DNA of 33,458 nt, from the NCBI GenBank assembly GCA_947487325.1, contig CANKWG010000002.1, positions 1 through 33,458 on the forward strand, given 5' to 3'. Both the position numbers and the translations under genes were made by a program. This document shows, one piece after another, positions 24,543-32,995 of the stretch (within the stretch, counting starts at the first letter, position 1; the number at the start of each line of letters is the position of its first letter). Below the pieces are notes generated by a model, which was not told the DNA's origin, searched no databases, and saw only the letters and a list, made by a program, of their open reading frames with translations. Origin of the DNA: Oxalobacteraceae bacterium. Lineage in GTDB: Bacteria > Pseudomonadota > Gammaproteobacteria > Burkholderiales > Burkholderiaceae_D.

Positions 24543-25289
24543 TTAACGGGACTTCCCCTGACCGGCCACGGCCTGCGTTGGTGCGTTGATGGCTGAGCCG
24601 TCGGCAAGGTAGTAACTGCGCAGTGGCTTGAGGTCGGCGTCCAGCTCATAGACCAATGGCTGCGCATTCGGAATGTTTATTTTGACGATGTCCTGATCGC
24701 TCATGCCGTCCAGATGCTTCACCAGCGCGCGCAAGCTATTGCCATGTGCTGAGATCAGGATGCGTTTGCCACTGCGAATCGCTGGCGCGATGGATTCATT
24801 CCACAAGGGCAGTACTCGAGCCACCGTATCCCTCAGGCATTCAGTCAGCGGGATCTCTTCGCGCTTGAGTTTCGCGTAACGCGGATTATCAAAAGACGTG
24901 CGCGGGTCACTGGTCTCGAGCGCCATGGGGGGAATGTCGTAGCTGCGGCGCCAGATCATCACCTGTTCCTCGCCGTAGTTGGCGGCTGTTTCGGTCTTGT
25001 TCAGGCCTTGCAGTGCGCCATAATGACGCTCGTTGAGTCGCCAGCTATGGACCATGGGCAGCCACATCAAGTCCATTTCGTCGAGGGCGCACCATAGAGT
25101 ACGAATGGCGCGCTTAAGCACCGAGGTGTAAGTGATATCGAAAGCGAAGCCGGCTTCGCTGAGCATGCGCCCCGCATGGCGCGCTTCGGCAATGCCTTGT
25201 TCGGTGAGATCGATGTCGGCCCAGCCGGTAAATCGATTATCGCGGTTCCATTCGGACTGGCCATGGCGCATTAGAACAATTTTGTACAT
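24543..25289 (-). CDS. gpmA: 2,3-bisphosphoglycerate-dependent phosphoglycerate mutase
   Basis: GpmA interconverts 3- and 2-phosphoglycerate in glycolysis and gluconeogenesis, through a phosphohistidine. The 248-residue length is normal. [15 protein letters not shown] gives the catalytic RHG with His9, followed by [15 protein letters not shown], the [15 protein letters not shown] segment and [15 protein letters not shown] with the second histidine. The track TTG at 25316 adds nine unrelated residues, so the ATG at 25289 is used. It is first in the minus-strand set gpmA-envC-ctpA, divergent from the rhodanese gene. No clear promoter or ribosome site is seen. Confidence 0.97.
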   Translation of the reverse strand: MYKIVLMRHGQSEWNRDNRFTGWADIDLTEQGIAEARHAGRMLSEAGFAFDITYTSVLKRAIRTLWCALDEMDLMWLPMVHSWRLNERHYGALQGLNKTETAANYGEEQVMIWRRSYDIPPMALETSDPRTSFDNPRYAKLKREEIPLTECLRDTVARVLPLWNESIAPAIRSGKRILISAHGNSLRALVKHLDGMSDQDIVKINIPNAQPLVYELDADLKPLRSYYLADGSAINAPTQAVAGQGKSR

Positions 25290-25351
25290 AGGGTTTGAAT
25301 TATTCGGTAAAGGCAAAGAGAAGCGGATGAGACGCTACTAGCCTTCTATTT

Positions 25352-25357
25352 TATAAT
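25352..25357 (+). promoter_or_regulatory. Consensus -10 (TATAAT) for the rhodanese-grxC-secB unit
   Basis: TATAAT at 25352-25357 lies 30 bp before the GTG start of the rhodanese gene, in the divergent gap to gpmA. The -35 region (TGAGAC at about 25328) is poor. It is the only strong promoter element seen before rhodanese, grxC and secB. Confidence 0.5.
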
Positions 25358-25387
25358 GGCACGCTTGCTTCAAACGAATGGACTGTC

Positions 25388-25783
25388 GTGAAATTCTTGA
25401 TTGACAATATCTGGCTGATTCTGATTGCTCTGGTTTCTGGAGGCGCACTCGCCTGGCCGACACTGAGCCGCAGCAAAAATACCTTATCGACCCTGCAGGC
25501 AACGCAATTGCTCAACAAGGGCAAGACAGTGATACTGGATGTGCGTTCCGGTGACGAATTCAAGGTGGGGCACCTGCGGGCATCAAAGAGCATCCCCCTC
25601 GATGAATTGCCTGTCCGAATGGCTGATCTCGACAAATCCACCGCAGTGCTGGTGATTTGTCAGACAGGTGTACGTGCCGGTCGGGGCGCATCGCAATTGC
25701 GGCGCGCCGGTTTTTCCGATGTTTACGTACTTGAAGGCGGTTTTGCAGCTTGGCAGTCGCAAGGTCTGCCAGTAGCTACCTGA
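25388..25783 (+). CDS. Membrane-anchored rhodanese-like protein
   Basis: The 131-residue protein has an N-terminal membrane segment (about residues 7-25) followed by a single rhodanese domain (about 33-131) with the active-site loop CQTGVRAGRG (Cys91). It resembles the YibN group encoded before grxC and secB in proteobacteria. Such domains carry persulfide sulfur; the acceptor is unknown. The start codon is GTG at 25388 with a weak ribosome site; the nearby ATG at 25378 is out of frame. grxC follows 13 bp downstream behind a strong GAGGAGG ribosome site. Confidence 0.9.
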   Translation: MKFLIDNIWLILIALVSGGALAWPTLSRSKNTLSTLQATQLLNKGKTVILDVRSGDEFKVGHLRASKSIPLDELPVRMADLDKSTAVLVICQTGVRAGRGASQLRRAGFSDVYVLEGGFAAWQSQGLPVAT

Positions 25784-25796
25784 GGAGGCCACAAAG

Positions 25797-26060
25797 ATGG
25801 ATGCGAAAGTTCGTATGTACACCACGGGTGTATGCCCTTATTGCAACATGGCCGAGCGCTTGCTCAAGGCCAAGGGTATCGACGAGATCGAAAAAATCCG
25901 CGTTGACCTCCAGCCTGATCAGCGTGTGCAGATGATGGAAATGACCGGGCGTCGTACTGTGCCGCAGATTTACATTGGCGATACCTATGTGGGTGGCTTC
26001 GATGATCTCTCCGCTCTCGATCGCGAAGGCAAGCTCGAACCCATGCTGCGGGGCGCCTGA
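25797..26060 (+). CDS. grxC: Glutaredoxin 3
   Basis: GrxC is a small cytoplasmic dithiol glutaredoxin that uses glutathione to reduce protein disulfides and glutathione-mixed disulfides. The 87-residue product has CPYC at Cys13-Cys16, the TVPQIYIG cis-proline segment near residue 54 and the GGFDDL glutathione-binding end near 66. The ATG at 25797 has GAGGAGG upstream at suitable spacing. It lies between the rhodanese gene and secB, the usual order. Confidence 0.96.
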   Translation: MDAKVRMYTTGVCPYCNMAERLLKAKGIDEIEKIRVDLQPDQRVQMMEMTGRRTVPQIYIGDTYVGGFDDLSALDREGKLEPMLRGA

Positions 26061-26112
26061 GACCAGGATAGCTTCGCCGGCTGATTTTTTACTTTTTTAA
26101 TGAAAGCGCTTC

Positions 26113-26586
26113 ATGTCCGATCAGAATTCGCAAGCCACCGAGCAACAACCTCAGTTCAATATCCAGCGCATCTATCTGAAAGATCTGTCGCTGGAGCAGC
26201 CGAATTCACCCGGTATTTTTCTCGAACAGGAAAGCCCGGCCATGGAAATCGCGCTCGACGTCAGTTCCGAGCAGATCGCCGATGGTTTCTTCGAGTCGAC
26301 TGTCACCGTGACTATCACCGCCAAAATAGGTGAAAAAGTCGCCTTTCTGGTTGAATGCAAGCAGGCTGGGATTTTTGAAGTGCGCCAGATCCCCGAAGAC
26401 CAGCTCGAGCTCTTGCTCGGTATCGCTTGTCCGAACATTTTGTATCCCTATTTGCGCTCGAATGTCGCGGATATGATCACGCGCGCAGGTTTCCCGCCGT
26501 TTCATTTGTCCGAGATTAACTTCGAAGCGTTTTATCACCAGCGCAAGCAGGCGATTGCTCAGCCAGCGCCCACGCAGGTGCAATAA
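26113..26586 (+). CDS. secB: Protein-export chaperone SecB
   Basis: SecB is a tetrameric cytoplasmic chaperone that keeps preproteins unfolded and passes them to SecA. The 157-residue protein has the typical [24 protein letters not shown] near residues 14-37 and [33 protein letters not shown] near 113-145. The N- and C-terminal tails are short and Gln-rich. Its presence with a Sec-dependent type II secretion cluster downstream is consistent but not specific. An SH3-domain gene follows 7 bp after the stop. Confidence 0.97.
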   Translation: MSDQNSQATEQQPQFNIQRIYLKDLSLEQPNSPGIFLEQESPAMEIALDVSSEQIADGFFESTVTVTITAKIGEKVAFLVECKQAGIFEVRQIPEDQLELLLGIACPNILYPYLRSNVADMITRAGFPPFHLSEINFEAFYHQRKQAIAQPAPTQVQ

Positions 26587-26593
26587 ATCCACC

Positions 26594-27046
26594 ATGCGTT
26601 TCCTGCGAACCCTGCCGCTTGTTGTCGGATCGCTTTGCGCGTTGGGCCTGACTGCGTCGAACGCAACGGATTTTAGTTCAGTTGCGCCACCCTACGCGGT
26701 CATGTACGACGCACCAACGCAAAAAGGTCGCAAGCTTTACATCGCCCCGGGCGGCATGCCCCTGGAAGTTGTACTGACCAATGGCGACTGGGCGCGTGTG
26801 CGGGATTCTTCTGGCGAGCTGAGCTGGATCAAGGCGAGTTCGCTGCTGCCCCGGCGTACCCTGATCGTCGAGGTCGATCAGGCCACGATTCGTGCTTCTG
26901 AAAATGAATCTGCACCGGTAGTTTTCACTGCAGCCAAATGGGTCGTGCTGGAACTCGCTGAACCGATACGATCGGGCTGGATCAAGGTTCGGCACCGTGA
27001 TGGTGAAACGGGCTTCGTCAAGGCGTCCGAAGTTTGGGGCGACTAG
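26594..27046 (+). CDS. Exported protein with tandem SH3b-like domains
   Basis: The 150-residue protein begins with a signal peptide (MRFLRTLPLVVGSLCALGLTASNA, cleavage about residue 24). Two SH3b-like repeats follow, about 33-85 and 90-148: YAVMYDAPTQKGRKLYIAPGGMPLEVV...WARVRDSSGELSWIKASSLL, then TIRASENESAPVVFTAAKWVVLEL...WIKVRHRDGETGFVKASEV. Bacterial SH3b domains often bind peptidoglycan or act as protein adaptors; no catalytic domain is attached. It lies between secB and gpsA and is probably cotranscribed. The track start at 26555 lies inside secB; the ATG at 26594 is used. Function is unknown. Confidence 0.87.
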   Translation: MRFLRTLPLVVGSLCALGLTASNATDFSSVAPPYAVMYDAPTQKGRKLYIAPGGMPLEVVLTNGDWARVRDSSGELSWIKASSLLPRRTLIVEVDQATIRASENESAPVVFTAAKWVVLELAEPIRSGWIKVRHRDGETGFVKASEVWGD

Positions 27047-27078
27047 GGCTGGCCTAGTTCTCACCCATTCAAAACCGC

Positions 27079-28071
27079 ATGAATATTTCAGTTTTCGGCG
27101 CCGGCGCATGGGGCACAGCCCTATCGATGTCGCTGGCCGATCGTCATCAGGTGATGCTCTTCGGGCGCGATGCACAAGCCATCGCAGACATGAGCGCTCG
27201 GCGAGAAAACGCGCGCTACCTTCCCGGCCTTGCGCTACCACCTTCGCTCGCGCTGACCTCGGATTTACCTGCGGCGATCGCGCATGCCAGTGACGGCCTG
27301 ATGATTGCGGCGACCTCGGTCGCAGGACTGCGCCCCTTGCTGACTTCATTTCGTCCGTATGCATTGCCCAATCTGATTTGGTTGTGCAAAGGATTCGAAG
27401 AAGGCAGTGCCTTGCTGCCGCACCAGATTGTTCGCGAGTTGATGGGCGATACGCTGCCTTGCGGTGCTTTGTCGGGTCCTTCATTCGCGCAGGAAGTGGC
27501 GCGCGGTCTGCCCTGCGCCTTAACGATAGGCTCGGCTGATCCGGCCTTGTGTCAGCTTGCTGTATCCGCCATTCATGGCAATACGATCCGTGTGTATTCC
27601 AGTGATGATCTGGTGGGCGTTGAGGTTGGTGGTGCAGTAAAAAATGTACTCGCCATTGCAACCGGTATTGCGGATGGACTTGGTCTGGGCCTGAATGCAC
27701 GCGCTGCATTGATTACGCGCGGACTGGCTGAAATCACGCGTCTCGGTATTGCACTGGGCGGCCGAAGTGAGACTTTCATGGGGCTCACCGGCGTGGGCGA
27801 TCTGATATTGACTTGCACCGGCGATTTGTCGCGCAATCGGCAAGTGGGTTTGGGCCTGGCCGCCGGCAAATCGCTCGATACCATCGTCAACGAGTTAGGC
27901 CATGTGGCCGAGGGTGTGCGCTGCGTGCGTGCCGTGCAGCAACTCGCTCGACAACACCAGATAGCCACACCCATTGTGGATGCAGTCGGACGCGTTTTAT
28001 TCGAATCGGAAACACCCATAAAAGCTTTGCAGCAGTTGCTGGCTCGCGAATCACGGGTCGAAACAGCGTAG
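27079..28071 (+). CDS. gpsA: NAD(P)-dependent glycerol-3-phosphate dehydrogenase
   Basis: GpsA reduces dihydroxyacetone phosphate to sn-glycerol-3-phosphate, the backbone for phospholipid synthesis. The 330-residue protein has the nucleotide-binding GAGAWGTAL at residues 7-15, [13 protein letters not shown] near 134, the catalytic-lysine segment [17 protein letters not shown] near 180 and a C-terminal helical domain with LGHVAEGV. It lies 32 bp after the SH3 gene. A 343-aa antisense ORF over its first half is a shadow. No terminator is seen after it. Confidence 0.97.
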   Translation: MNISVFGAGAWGTALSMSLADRHQVMLFGRDAQAIADMSARRENARYLPGLALPPSLALTSDLPAAIAHASDGLMIAATSVAGLRPLLTSFRPYALPNLIWLCKGFEEGSALLPHQIVRELMGDTLPCGALSGPSFAQEVARGLPCALTIGSADPALCQLAVSAIHGNTIRVYSSDDLVGVEVGGAVKNVLAIATGIADGLGLGLNARAALITRGLAEITRLGIALGGRSETFMGLTGVGDLILTCTGDLSRNRQVGLGLAAGKSLDTIVNELGHVAEGVRCVRAVQQLARQHQIATPIVDAVGRVLFESETPIKALQQLLARESRVETA

Positions 28072-28175
28072 TCACAATTTAAGACAGCCTGTAGCCGTAG
28101 TTCGCAATCAGCGCTCAATCTTCGATCGTCTTCATTGCCTCCAAAAATGAGCGCTTCGTCTTCGCAATAAAAAAT

Positions 28176-28187
28176 ACATCGCGATGT
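28176..28187. promoter_or_regulatory. Perfect 12-bp palindrome upstream of gspG
   Basis: ACATCGCGATGT is a perfect palindrome in the 175-bp gpsA-gspG gap, about 60 bp before the gspG ATG. It could be an operator for the type II secretion genes. A promoter is not recognisable nearby. A 12-bp palindrome is expected several times by chance in this window, so its position is the only reason to list it. The rest of 28072-28246 holds nothing I can assign. Confidence 0.3.
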
Positions 28188-28246
28188 TCGGGCACTTTAT
28201 GCTCGCGCACGGGTCAAAGTGGAGTTGCCTTCACCAGAGCCCGCCT

Positions 28247-28699
28247 ATGTTGCGCACATTCAATCGTCCTCGCTTATCTCGCCGACATTCCGGCTTTACG
28301 CTGATCGAAATCATGGTCGTCGTGGTCATCATGGGTGTGCTGGCCGCAATGCTTGTGCCACGGCTAATGGGTCGCACGGATGATGCGCGAATTCTTGCCG
28401 CGAAGCAGGATATCGCTACCTTGATGCAGGCACTCAAACTGTATCGCCTAGATAACCAGCGTTATCCAACCACTGAGCAGGGTCTGCAGGCATTGATTGC
28501 TCGCCCGACTAATGGTCCTCAACCAGCCAACTGGAAAAGCGGTGGTTACATCGATAGGCTCAACAAAGACCCTTGGGGCAATCAGTATCAATACTCTTCG
28601 CCGGGTACGCGCAGTGAAGTGGATATTTTTTCTTATGGCGCCGATGGTCAGCCCGGCGGGACTGGCAATGATGCCGACATCGGTTCTTGGGCGGACTGA
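28247..28699 (+). CDS. gspG: Type II secretion major pseudopilin GspG
   Basis: GspG is the main subunit of the periplasmic pseudopilus that drives type II secretion. The 150-residue precursor has a basic leader cleaved by prepilin peptidase at HSG/FTLIE, with Glu at mature position 5, then the long hydrophobic helix. The C-terminal DPWGNQYQY and YGADGQPGGTGNDADI segments form the calcium-binding site of GspG. The track start at 28184 is rejected for the ATG at 28247, which gives a normal-length leader. It is the first gsp gene here, directly after gpsA, and overlaps gspH by 29 bp. GspC, D, E and F are not in the window. Confidence 0.97.
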   Translation: MLRTFNRPRLSRRHSGFTLIEIMVVVVIMGVLAAMLVPRLMGRTDDARILAAKQDIATLMQALKLYRLDNQRYPTTEQGLQALIARPTNGPQPANWKSGGYIDRLNKDPWGNQYQYSSPGTRSEVDIFSYGADGQPGGTGNDADIGSWAD

Positions 28700-29159
28700 C
28701 GCGCATCGCCATCAAGGCTTCACGCTGCTGGAGTTGTTGGTGGTGCTGGTGATCGTGAGTATTCTGCTCGGCGCCGTTGCGCTGAATGCCATACCCGGCA
28801 ACGGCCAACTCCTGCAGGATGATGCGCAACGCATTGCCTTGCTGCTACAGGCCGCGCGTGATGAAGCGATAGTGCGCAATCGCGCTATCGCTTTCGAAAT
28901 TGATGAACAGCGCTACCGTTTCTTGATCCGGCAGAACGACAGCTGGCAAATTCTGACCGATGATGCACTCCTGCGTGAACGCGTATTTCGTCGCGCGCCT
29001 TTAGTTGTCTCGCTGACACCGCCCACGTCCGACCGGGTGCCGCTGCGCATCGTGTTCGGCCGCGAGCCGGTGGATAAGCCGTTTGCGTTACGACTTACCT
29101 TGGGAACAAATAGTGCAAGCATTCAAGCCGATGGCATTGGTAATTTTCAGGTGCAGTAA
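28671..29159 (+). CDS. gspH: Type II secretion minor pseudopilin GspH
   Basis: GspH is a minor pseudopilin of the pseudopilus. From the ATG at 28671 the precursor is 162 aa, with cleavage site HQG/FTLLEL at residues 16-17 and Glu at +5. A beta-rich C-terminal domain of the GspH/FimT type follows. The gene starts inside gspG in another frame; a preceding ATG at 28668 would add one residue, and the much longer track ORF (28497) would put the leader deep inside the protein. It is followed by gspI after 24 bp. Confidence 0.92.
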   Translation: MPTSVLGRTDAHRHQGFTLLELLVVLVIVSILLGAVALNAIPGNGQLLQDDAQRIALLLQAARDEAIVRNRAIAFEIDEQRYRFLIRQNDSWQILTDDALLRERVFRRAPLVVSLTPPTSDRVPLRIVFGREPVDKPFALRLTLGTNSASIQADGIGNFQVQ

Positions 29160-29183
29160 AAGTAATTCGGAGAAATCCACGCC

Positions 29184-29576
29184 ATGTCGAAGCACCACAG
29201 AAATCGTCAAGCACTCAATCAGGGTTTCACCTTGCTTGAAGTACTGGTGGCGCTGGTCATTATTGGCACTGCGCTGGCCGCCAGTTTGCGTGCGGTCGCC
29301 AGTCTCACTCAGAACAGCAGTGATTTGCGTGCAGCGATGATGGCCACTTGGTCGGCAGAAAATCGTTTGACGCAAATCAGGCTCGCGCATGAGTGGCCAC
29401 CCATAGGTCGGCGAGATTTTTCTTGTGCGCAGGCTGAATTATCTTTGCGTTGCGAAGAGCAGATTTATCCCACGCCCAATCCAGCGTTCCGTCGGGTAGA
29501 GGTCGGTGTGGTGGATGAGCGTCAGGCATCTCACCGTATCATCATGTTGTCCCAGATTGTTCCTAATGCGATCTGA
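29184..29576 (+). CDS. gspI: Type II secretion minor pseudopilin GspI
   Basis: GspI nucleates the GspI-J-K complex at the pseudopilus tip. The 130-residue precursor has the leader NQG/FTLLEVLVAL with cleavage after Gly14 and Glu at +5. Its short C-terminal domain contains two cysteines (SCAQ and RCEE) that may form a disulfide. The ATG at 29184 has GGAG upstream. Its end overlaps the start of gspJ by 11 bp, supporting coupled translation. Confidence 0.94.
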   Translation: MSKHHRNRQALNQGFTLLEVLVALVIIGTALAASLRAVASLTQNSSDLRAAMMATWSAENRLTQIRLAHEWPPIGRRDFSCAQAELSLRCEEQIYPTPNPAFRRVEVGVVDERQASHRIIMLSQIVPNAI

Positions 29577-30243
29577 TCGTTTTCACACAAAAGTGATTCC
29601 TCAGCGCGGAATGACCTTGGTCGAATTGCTGGTCGCGATGACAGTGATGGCTTTTATCGCTGTACTCGGCTGGCGTGGTCTGGACAGCATCACGCGTGCG
29701 CGCATCAGCCTCAATGAAGAACTGGCGCAAACGCGTGGCCTGCAACTGACCTTTGCGCAAATGCAGACCGATTGCATGAATGTCGTGAATCCTGCCGAGA
29801 TCGACGGTCGGCAAGCGCTGGAAATTAATCCGACACGCATTAGCTTGGTTCGTCGCACGCAGCCAGAATCACAACCCGGTGCGCTACAGCTGGTGACTTA
29901 TCGTTTACGTGATGGCTCGCTCTCAAGGGAAGAGTCGCCGCCAACGCGTGATCTCGTTCGGCTGAATCAATATCAGCAACTCGCACAGTCATCAGCCTCA
30001 TCGGGAGTGCGTCTGCAATCGGGTGTGCAGTCTATGCAATCGCGCGTGTGGGCGGATGATGGCCGAGGCTGGCGCAACATGGGCGATGTGGACAGCAGCA
30101 TGCCCACATCGCGTGCGGCACTGATGAATCCTCAGGCGGGCACCACTTCGACGCAGATCATCTGGACGGGGCTTGAAGTTGCATTACGACTTCCGGGACG
30201 CGAGGCGAGCCTCACGAAGATATTCATGTTGGGTGCGGTATGA
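29566..30243 (+). CDS. gspJ: Type II secretion minor pseudopilin GspJ
   Basis: GspJ is part of the minor pseudopilin tip complex with GspI and GspK. The 225-residue precursor starts at the ATG at 29566 within the end of gspI. The cleavage site is PQRG/MTLVELLVAM (Gly15, Glu at +5), and the long beta domain ends in FMLGAV. The track ORF from 29506 is in the gspI overlap and adds a non-leader sequence. The stop overlaps the gspK start as ATGA. Confidence 0.94.
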   Translation: MRSDRFHTKVIPQRGMTLVELLVAMTVMAFIAVLGWRGLDSITRARISLNEELAQTRGLQLTFAQMQTDCMNVVNPAEIDGRQALEINPTRISLVRRTQPESQPGALQLVTYRLRDGSLSREESPPTRDLVRLNQYQQLAQSSASSGVRLQSGVQSMQSRVWADDGRGWRNMGDVDSSMPTSRAALMNPQAGTTSTQIIWTGLEVALRLPGREASLTKIFMLGAV

Positions 30244-31202
30244 CATCAAGCCGCGCTGCAAAAATATCGGAAAGTGCCAAATTGGCGGCCATCGCGCGTA
30301 TCAGGCAGCGTGGCGTCGCAGTTATTACGGCTTTGCTGTTGACAACGCTGGCCATCACCATCGTCGCTAGTCTGTTCTGGCAGCAGCAAGTGCAGGTGCG
30401 TTCAATTGAAAATCAGCGTATGCAATTGCAAAAGCAATGGATTCTGCGCGGCGCACTGGACTGGGCGCGATTGATTTTGCGCGAAGACGGTAAGTATTCC
30501 GCTATTGATGATCTATCCGAACCCTGGGCTGTCCCCTTGTCGGAGACGCGACTAGATCAATACGTCGATGCCACGTCACGTGACGTCGCCCCAAGCGCGA
30601 TGCTCTCGGGGGCGATACAAGATGCGCAGGCGCGTTTCAATCTTACGCGACTGGCCGCCAGTGGTCAGGTTCTGCGCACCGAAGTCACTGCTTTCGAGCG
30701 ACTGTTATCAGCGCTACAGCAGAACCCATCGCTTGCACGTTCCGCTGCCGAGCAGATTGCTGCTAGTCAGCGACATGCTGAAACCGGCACCGATACCGCT
30801 CGACCGATGAGCTTTTTACAGGTGGATGACCTGCTGGCTGTGGCTGGTTTTACACCCGCAGTCATTGCGGCAATTCGAGATGACGTGATTTTTCTTCCGC
30901 GTGCCACGCCTTTGAATGTGAACACTGCCAGCGCTCCTGCACTGGTCGCGCGATTGCCTGCCTTGTCACTGAGTGATGCCAGCGCCCTGATTGCGCGGCG
31001 ACGCACTGCTGCCTTTGTTGATCTGAACGACTTCAACATGCGCGTACCGGGCGTGGAAAGTGATCCGGATCAGCTCTCGGTTGCAACCCAGTTTTTTCTT
31101 GTAAACGGACGCGTAAGTATGCGCGCAGCGATGATGCAAGTGCAGGCGCTGGTTGAGCGACAAGGTGCGATGACGCGCTTGCTGTGGGTGCGGGAGGTCT
31201 GA
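30240..31202 (+). CDS. gspK: Type II secretion minor pseudopilin GspK
   Basis: GspK is the large minor pseudopilin that caps the pseudopilus tip. The 320-residue precursor has the leader RQRG/VAVITALLL with cleavage after Gly25. It lacks the Glu at mature position 5 (Thr instead), which is normal for GspK. The large helical insertion domain spans about residues 100-225, and PLNVNTASAPALVARLPALS marks the helix-hairpin-helix-like region near 220-240. The ATG overlaps gspJ by 4 bp. gspL starts 3 bp downstream. Confidence 0.95.
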   Translation: MTSSRAAKISESAKLAAIARIRQRGVAVITALLLTTLAITIVASLFWQQQVQVRSIENQRMQLQKQWILRGALDWARLILREDGKYSAIDDLSEPWAVPLSETRLDQYVDATSRDVAPSAMLSGAIQDAQARFNLTRLAASGQVLRTEVTAFERLLSALQQNPSLARSAAEQIAASQRHAETGTDTARPMSFLQVDDLLAVAGFTPAVIAAIRDDVIFLPRATPLNVNTASAPALVARLPALSLSDASALIARRRTAAFVDLNDFNMRVPGVESDPDQLSVATQFFLVNGRVSMRAAMMQVQALVERQGAMTRLLWVREV

Positions 31203-31205
31203 GGT

Positions 31206-32492
31206 ATGCGCAATAAGGGAAACACCATCACCTACTTGCGTTTGCCGCCGCGCACCGCAATCGACACCGCTAAAAATATTGCTGACATTGCACTGCCCTA
31301 TGCGATCGCTCTGCGAGGCAAGCTGTTGCAGACGGGCGTTACATCATTATCGCAGCCCGATTTTGTGCTGGGTGATGCGTATACCGTCGTACTTCTGATG
31401 GCCGCCAGCGATGTCACGCTGCTTCGAGTGGATGTGCCTCCTCTGCCAGCGCACCGCTTGCATTTAGTACTGCCTGCGCTGGTAGAAGACCGCTTGATCG
31501 GTGACGCGGCAGATTGCGTGATGGCAGCCGGGAAAGAGCAGGCGGGCAAACGTCCAGTCGCTGTGGTGCAGCGTGACTGGCTGTTGGCATGGACCCGACA
31601 GCTGCGTGAATCGGGCGTGCATCGCATACGCGCCTTGCCTGTGCAATTGTGTCTGCCCTTGCAAGCGGATCACCTTGCCGCTGCATTGATGGTGAATGGC
31701 GATGCAACTGAACTCGTCATTCGTTATAGCGCAGATGAAGGCATAGGCTTACCGCTGATGGATGCGGATAATGTGACGCTGCCTGATCAGGTGTTGCAGC
31801 AGCTTTCTACGATGGCGGGCGAGCGGGTTGCCGATTTATTCTTGCCGCCTGATTTTGTCGGTGAATATCAATCGGCACTGGCCTCGGGCCGTCATTCGGT
31901 GAAACTGGGTACGCTGCATGAGCTGACTTGGGCGAGTTTGATCGATGCCGCCAGTGATGCCGAACCCGATTTAATGTCTGGTCTCAGCGAGCCAGATTCT
32001 GCGGGCATTCAATGGCAGCGCTGGCGCTGGCCACTGCGCTTAGCCGTGTTGCTGATGCTTGTGAATATCGCCGCATTGCAAATTGACAGCTGGCGCTTGC
32101 AGAACGAGGCCGCAGGCTTGCAAGGTGCAATGGCAGATATTTATCAGCGCAGTTTTCCGAATGAGAAGGCAGTACTGGATCCGCTGGCGCAAATGCAGCA
32201 AAAAATTGCCGTTTCGCGTCAGCATGCGGGTGAAATGGTGGCTACTGATTTTCTGGCGCTGGCTGCCGCATTCGGTGATGCATGGACGACATTACAAACG
32301 CAAACCGGCGCCGGCGCTCAGGCTATTGCAGCACTGGCTTATCGTGACCAGATGCTCGAGGTGCGTTTCAAACCGGCGGTCAAACTATCTATCGAGGCAG
32401 CGCAGCCAGTCTTCGCCAATCATGCATTGCAGGTTCGTGCGATGGATGCCGAGGGCGGCGTGAGTGTCTGGCAGGTACGCAGCGTGCCATGA
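31206..32492 (+). CDS. gspL: Type II secretion inner-membrane protein GspL
   Basis: GspL connects the cytoplasmic ATPase GspE to the inner-membrane platform. The 428-residue protein has a large N-terminal cytoplasmic actin-like domain (about residues 1-250), one membrane segment at about 276-295 (LRLAVLLMLVNIAALQI) and a periplasmic ferredoxin-like domain. The N-terminal LRLPPR start and VDVPPLPAHRLHLVLPALVEDRL segment fit the family. The ATG at 31206 has GAGG upstream. gspM overlaps its stop by 4 bp. GspE itself is not in view. Confidence 0.93.
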   Translation: MRNKGNTITYLRLPPRTAIDTAKNIADIALPYAIALRGKLLQTGVTSLSQPDFVLGDAYTVVLLMAASDVTLLRVDVPPLPAHRLHLVLPALVEDRLIGDAADCVMAAGKEQAGKRPVAVVQRDWLLAWTRQLRESGVHRIRALPVQLCLPLQADHLAAALMVNGDATELVIRYSADEGIGLPLMDADNVTLPDQVLQQLSTMAGERVADLFLPPDFVGEYQSALASGRHSVKLGTLHELTWASLIDAASDAEPDLMSGLSEPDSAGIQWQRWRWPLRLAVLLMLVNIAALQIDSWRLQNEAAGLQGAMADIYQRSFPNEKAVLDPLAQMQQKIAVSRQHAGEMVATDFLALAAAFGDAWTTLQTQTGAGAQAIAALAYRDQMLEVRFKPAVKLSIEAAQPVFANHALQVRAMDAEGGVSVWQVRSVP

Positions 32493-32995
32493 ATACCGCT
32501 ATGGAAATCACCACCAGCACGCGTCAGCGCATTGCGTCTGTCTGGCAGGGGCTGATGCCGCGCGAGCGTCGTCTGATGATGCTGGGTGGCGTGGCACTCG
32601 CCGTGCTGCTGAGCTGGTGGTGGGTGATCGACCCTGCCATCAAGATGCGCAAAAAAATGCAACAGCAATTGCCTGAGCTGCGTGCGCAGTCTATGCAGAT
32701 GCGCATGCTGGCACAGGAAGCAGCCACCCTGCCCGCTGCTTTGCCGGTTGCGCAGTCTTTGTCGCAGCAGGAGATTGAACGCTTGCTGATGGATTCGGGA
32801 CTCAAGGCGGAGCAAGTCACGCTCGCTGACAGCACGTTCATATTGAATTTTTCCGATGTCCCGTTTTCTGGATTGACCGACTACTTGCAAAAGGCACAGC
32901 GCGAGCAGCAACTGACCGTCATCCAAGTCACGATGACGGCGCGTGATCGTATCGACAGGGTGGATGCGAAGATATCCCTGCAGCGACCCTCATGA
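32489..32995 (+). CDS. gspM: Type II secretion protein GspM
   Basis: GspM is the partner of GspL in the inner-membrane assembly platform. The 168-residue product has a cytoplasmic N-terminus with PRERRLMMLGG, one membrane segment at about residues 28-48 and a periplasmic region with a helical stretch followed by a ferredoxin-like domain (about 90-165). GspM sequences are weakly conserved, but the position after gspL and the PRERR/membrane pattern are diagnostic. ATGA overlaps link it to gspL upstream and gspN downstream. Confidence 0.92.
   Translation: MNTAMEITTSTRQRIASVWQGLMPRERRLMMLGGVALAVLLSWWWVIDPAIKMRKKMQQQLPELRAQSMQMRMLAQEAATLPAALPVAQSLSQQEIERLLMDSGLKAEQVTLADSTFILNFSDVPFSGLTDYLQKAQREQQLTVIQVTMTARDRIDRVDAKISLQRPS

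Noticed and set aside
26678-27709. 343-aa ORF on the minus strand
   Set aside because: It is antisense to the SH3 gene and gpsA, rich in Arg, His and Pro, with no domain or signal. It is a shadow of GC-skewed codon use.
28247-31202. Type IV pilus (fimbrial) gene cluster
   Set aside because: The G-H-I-J-K-L-M-N order, the GspG calcium-site C-terminus and the GspL/GspM/GspN partners identify type II secretion rather than a type IV pilus.
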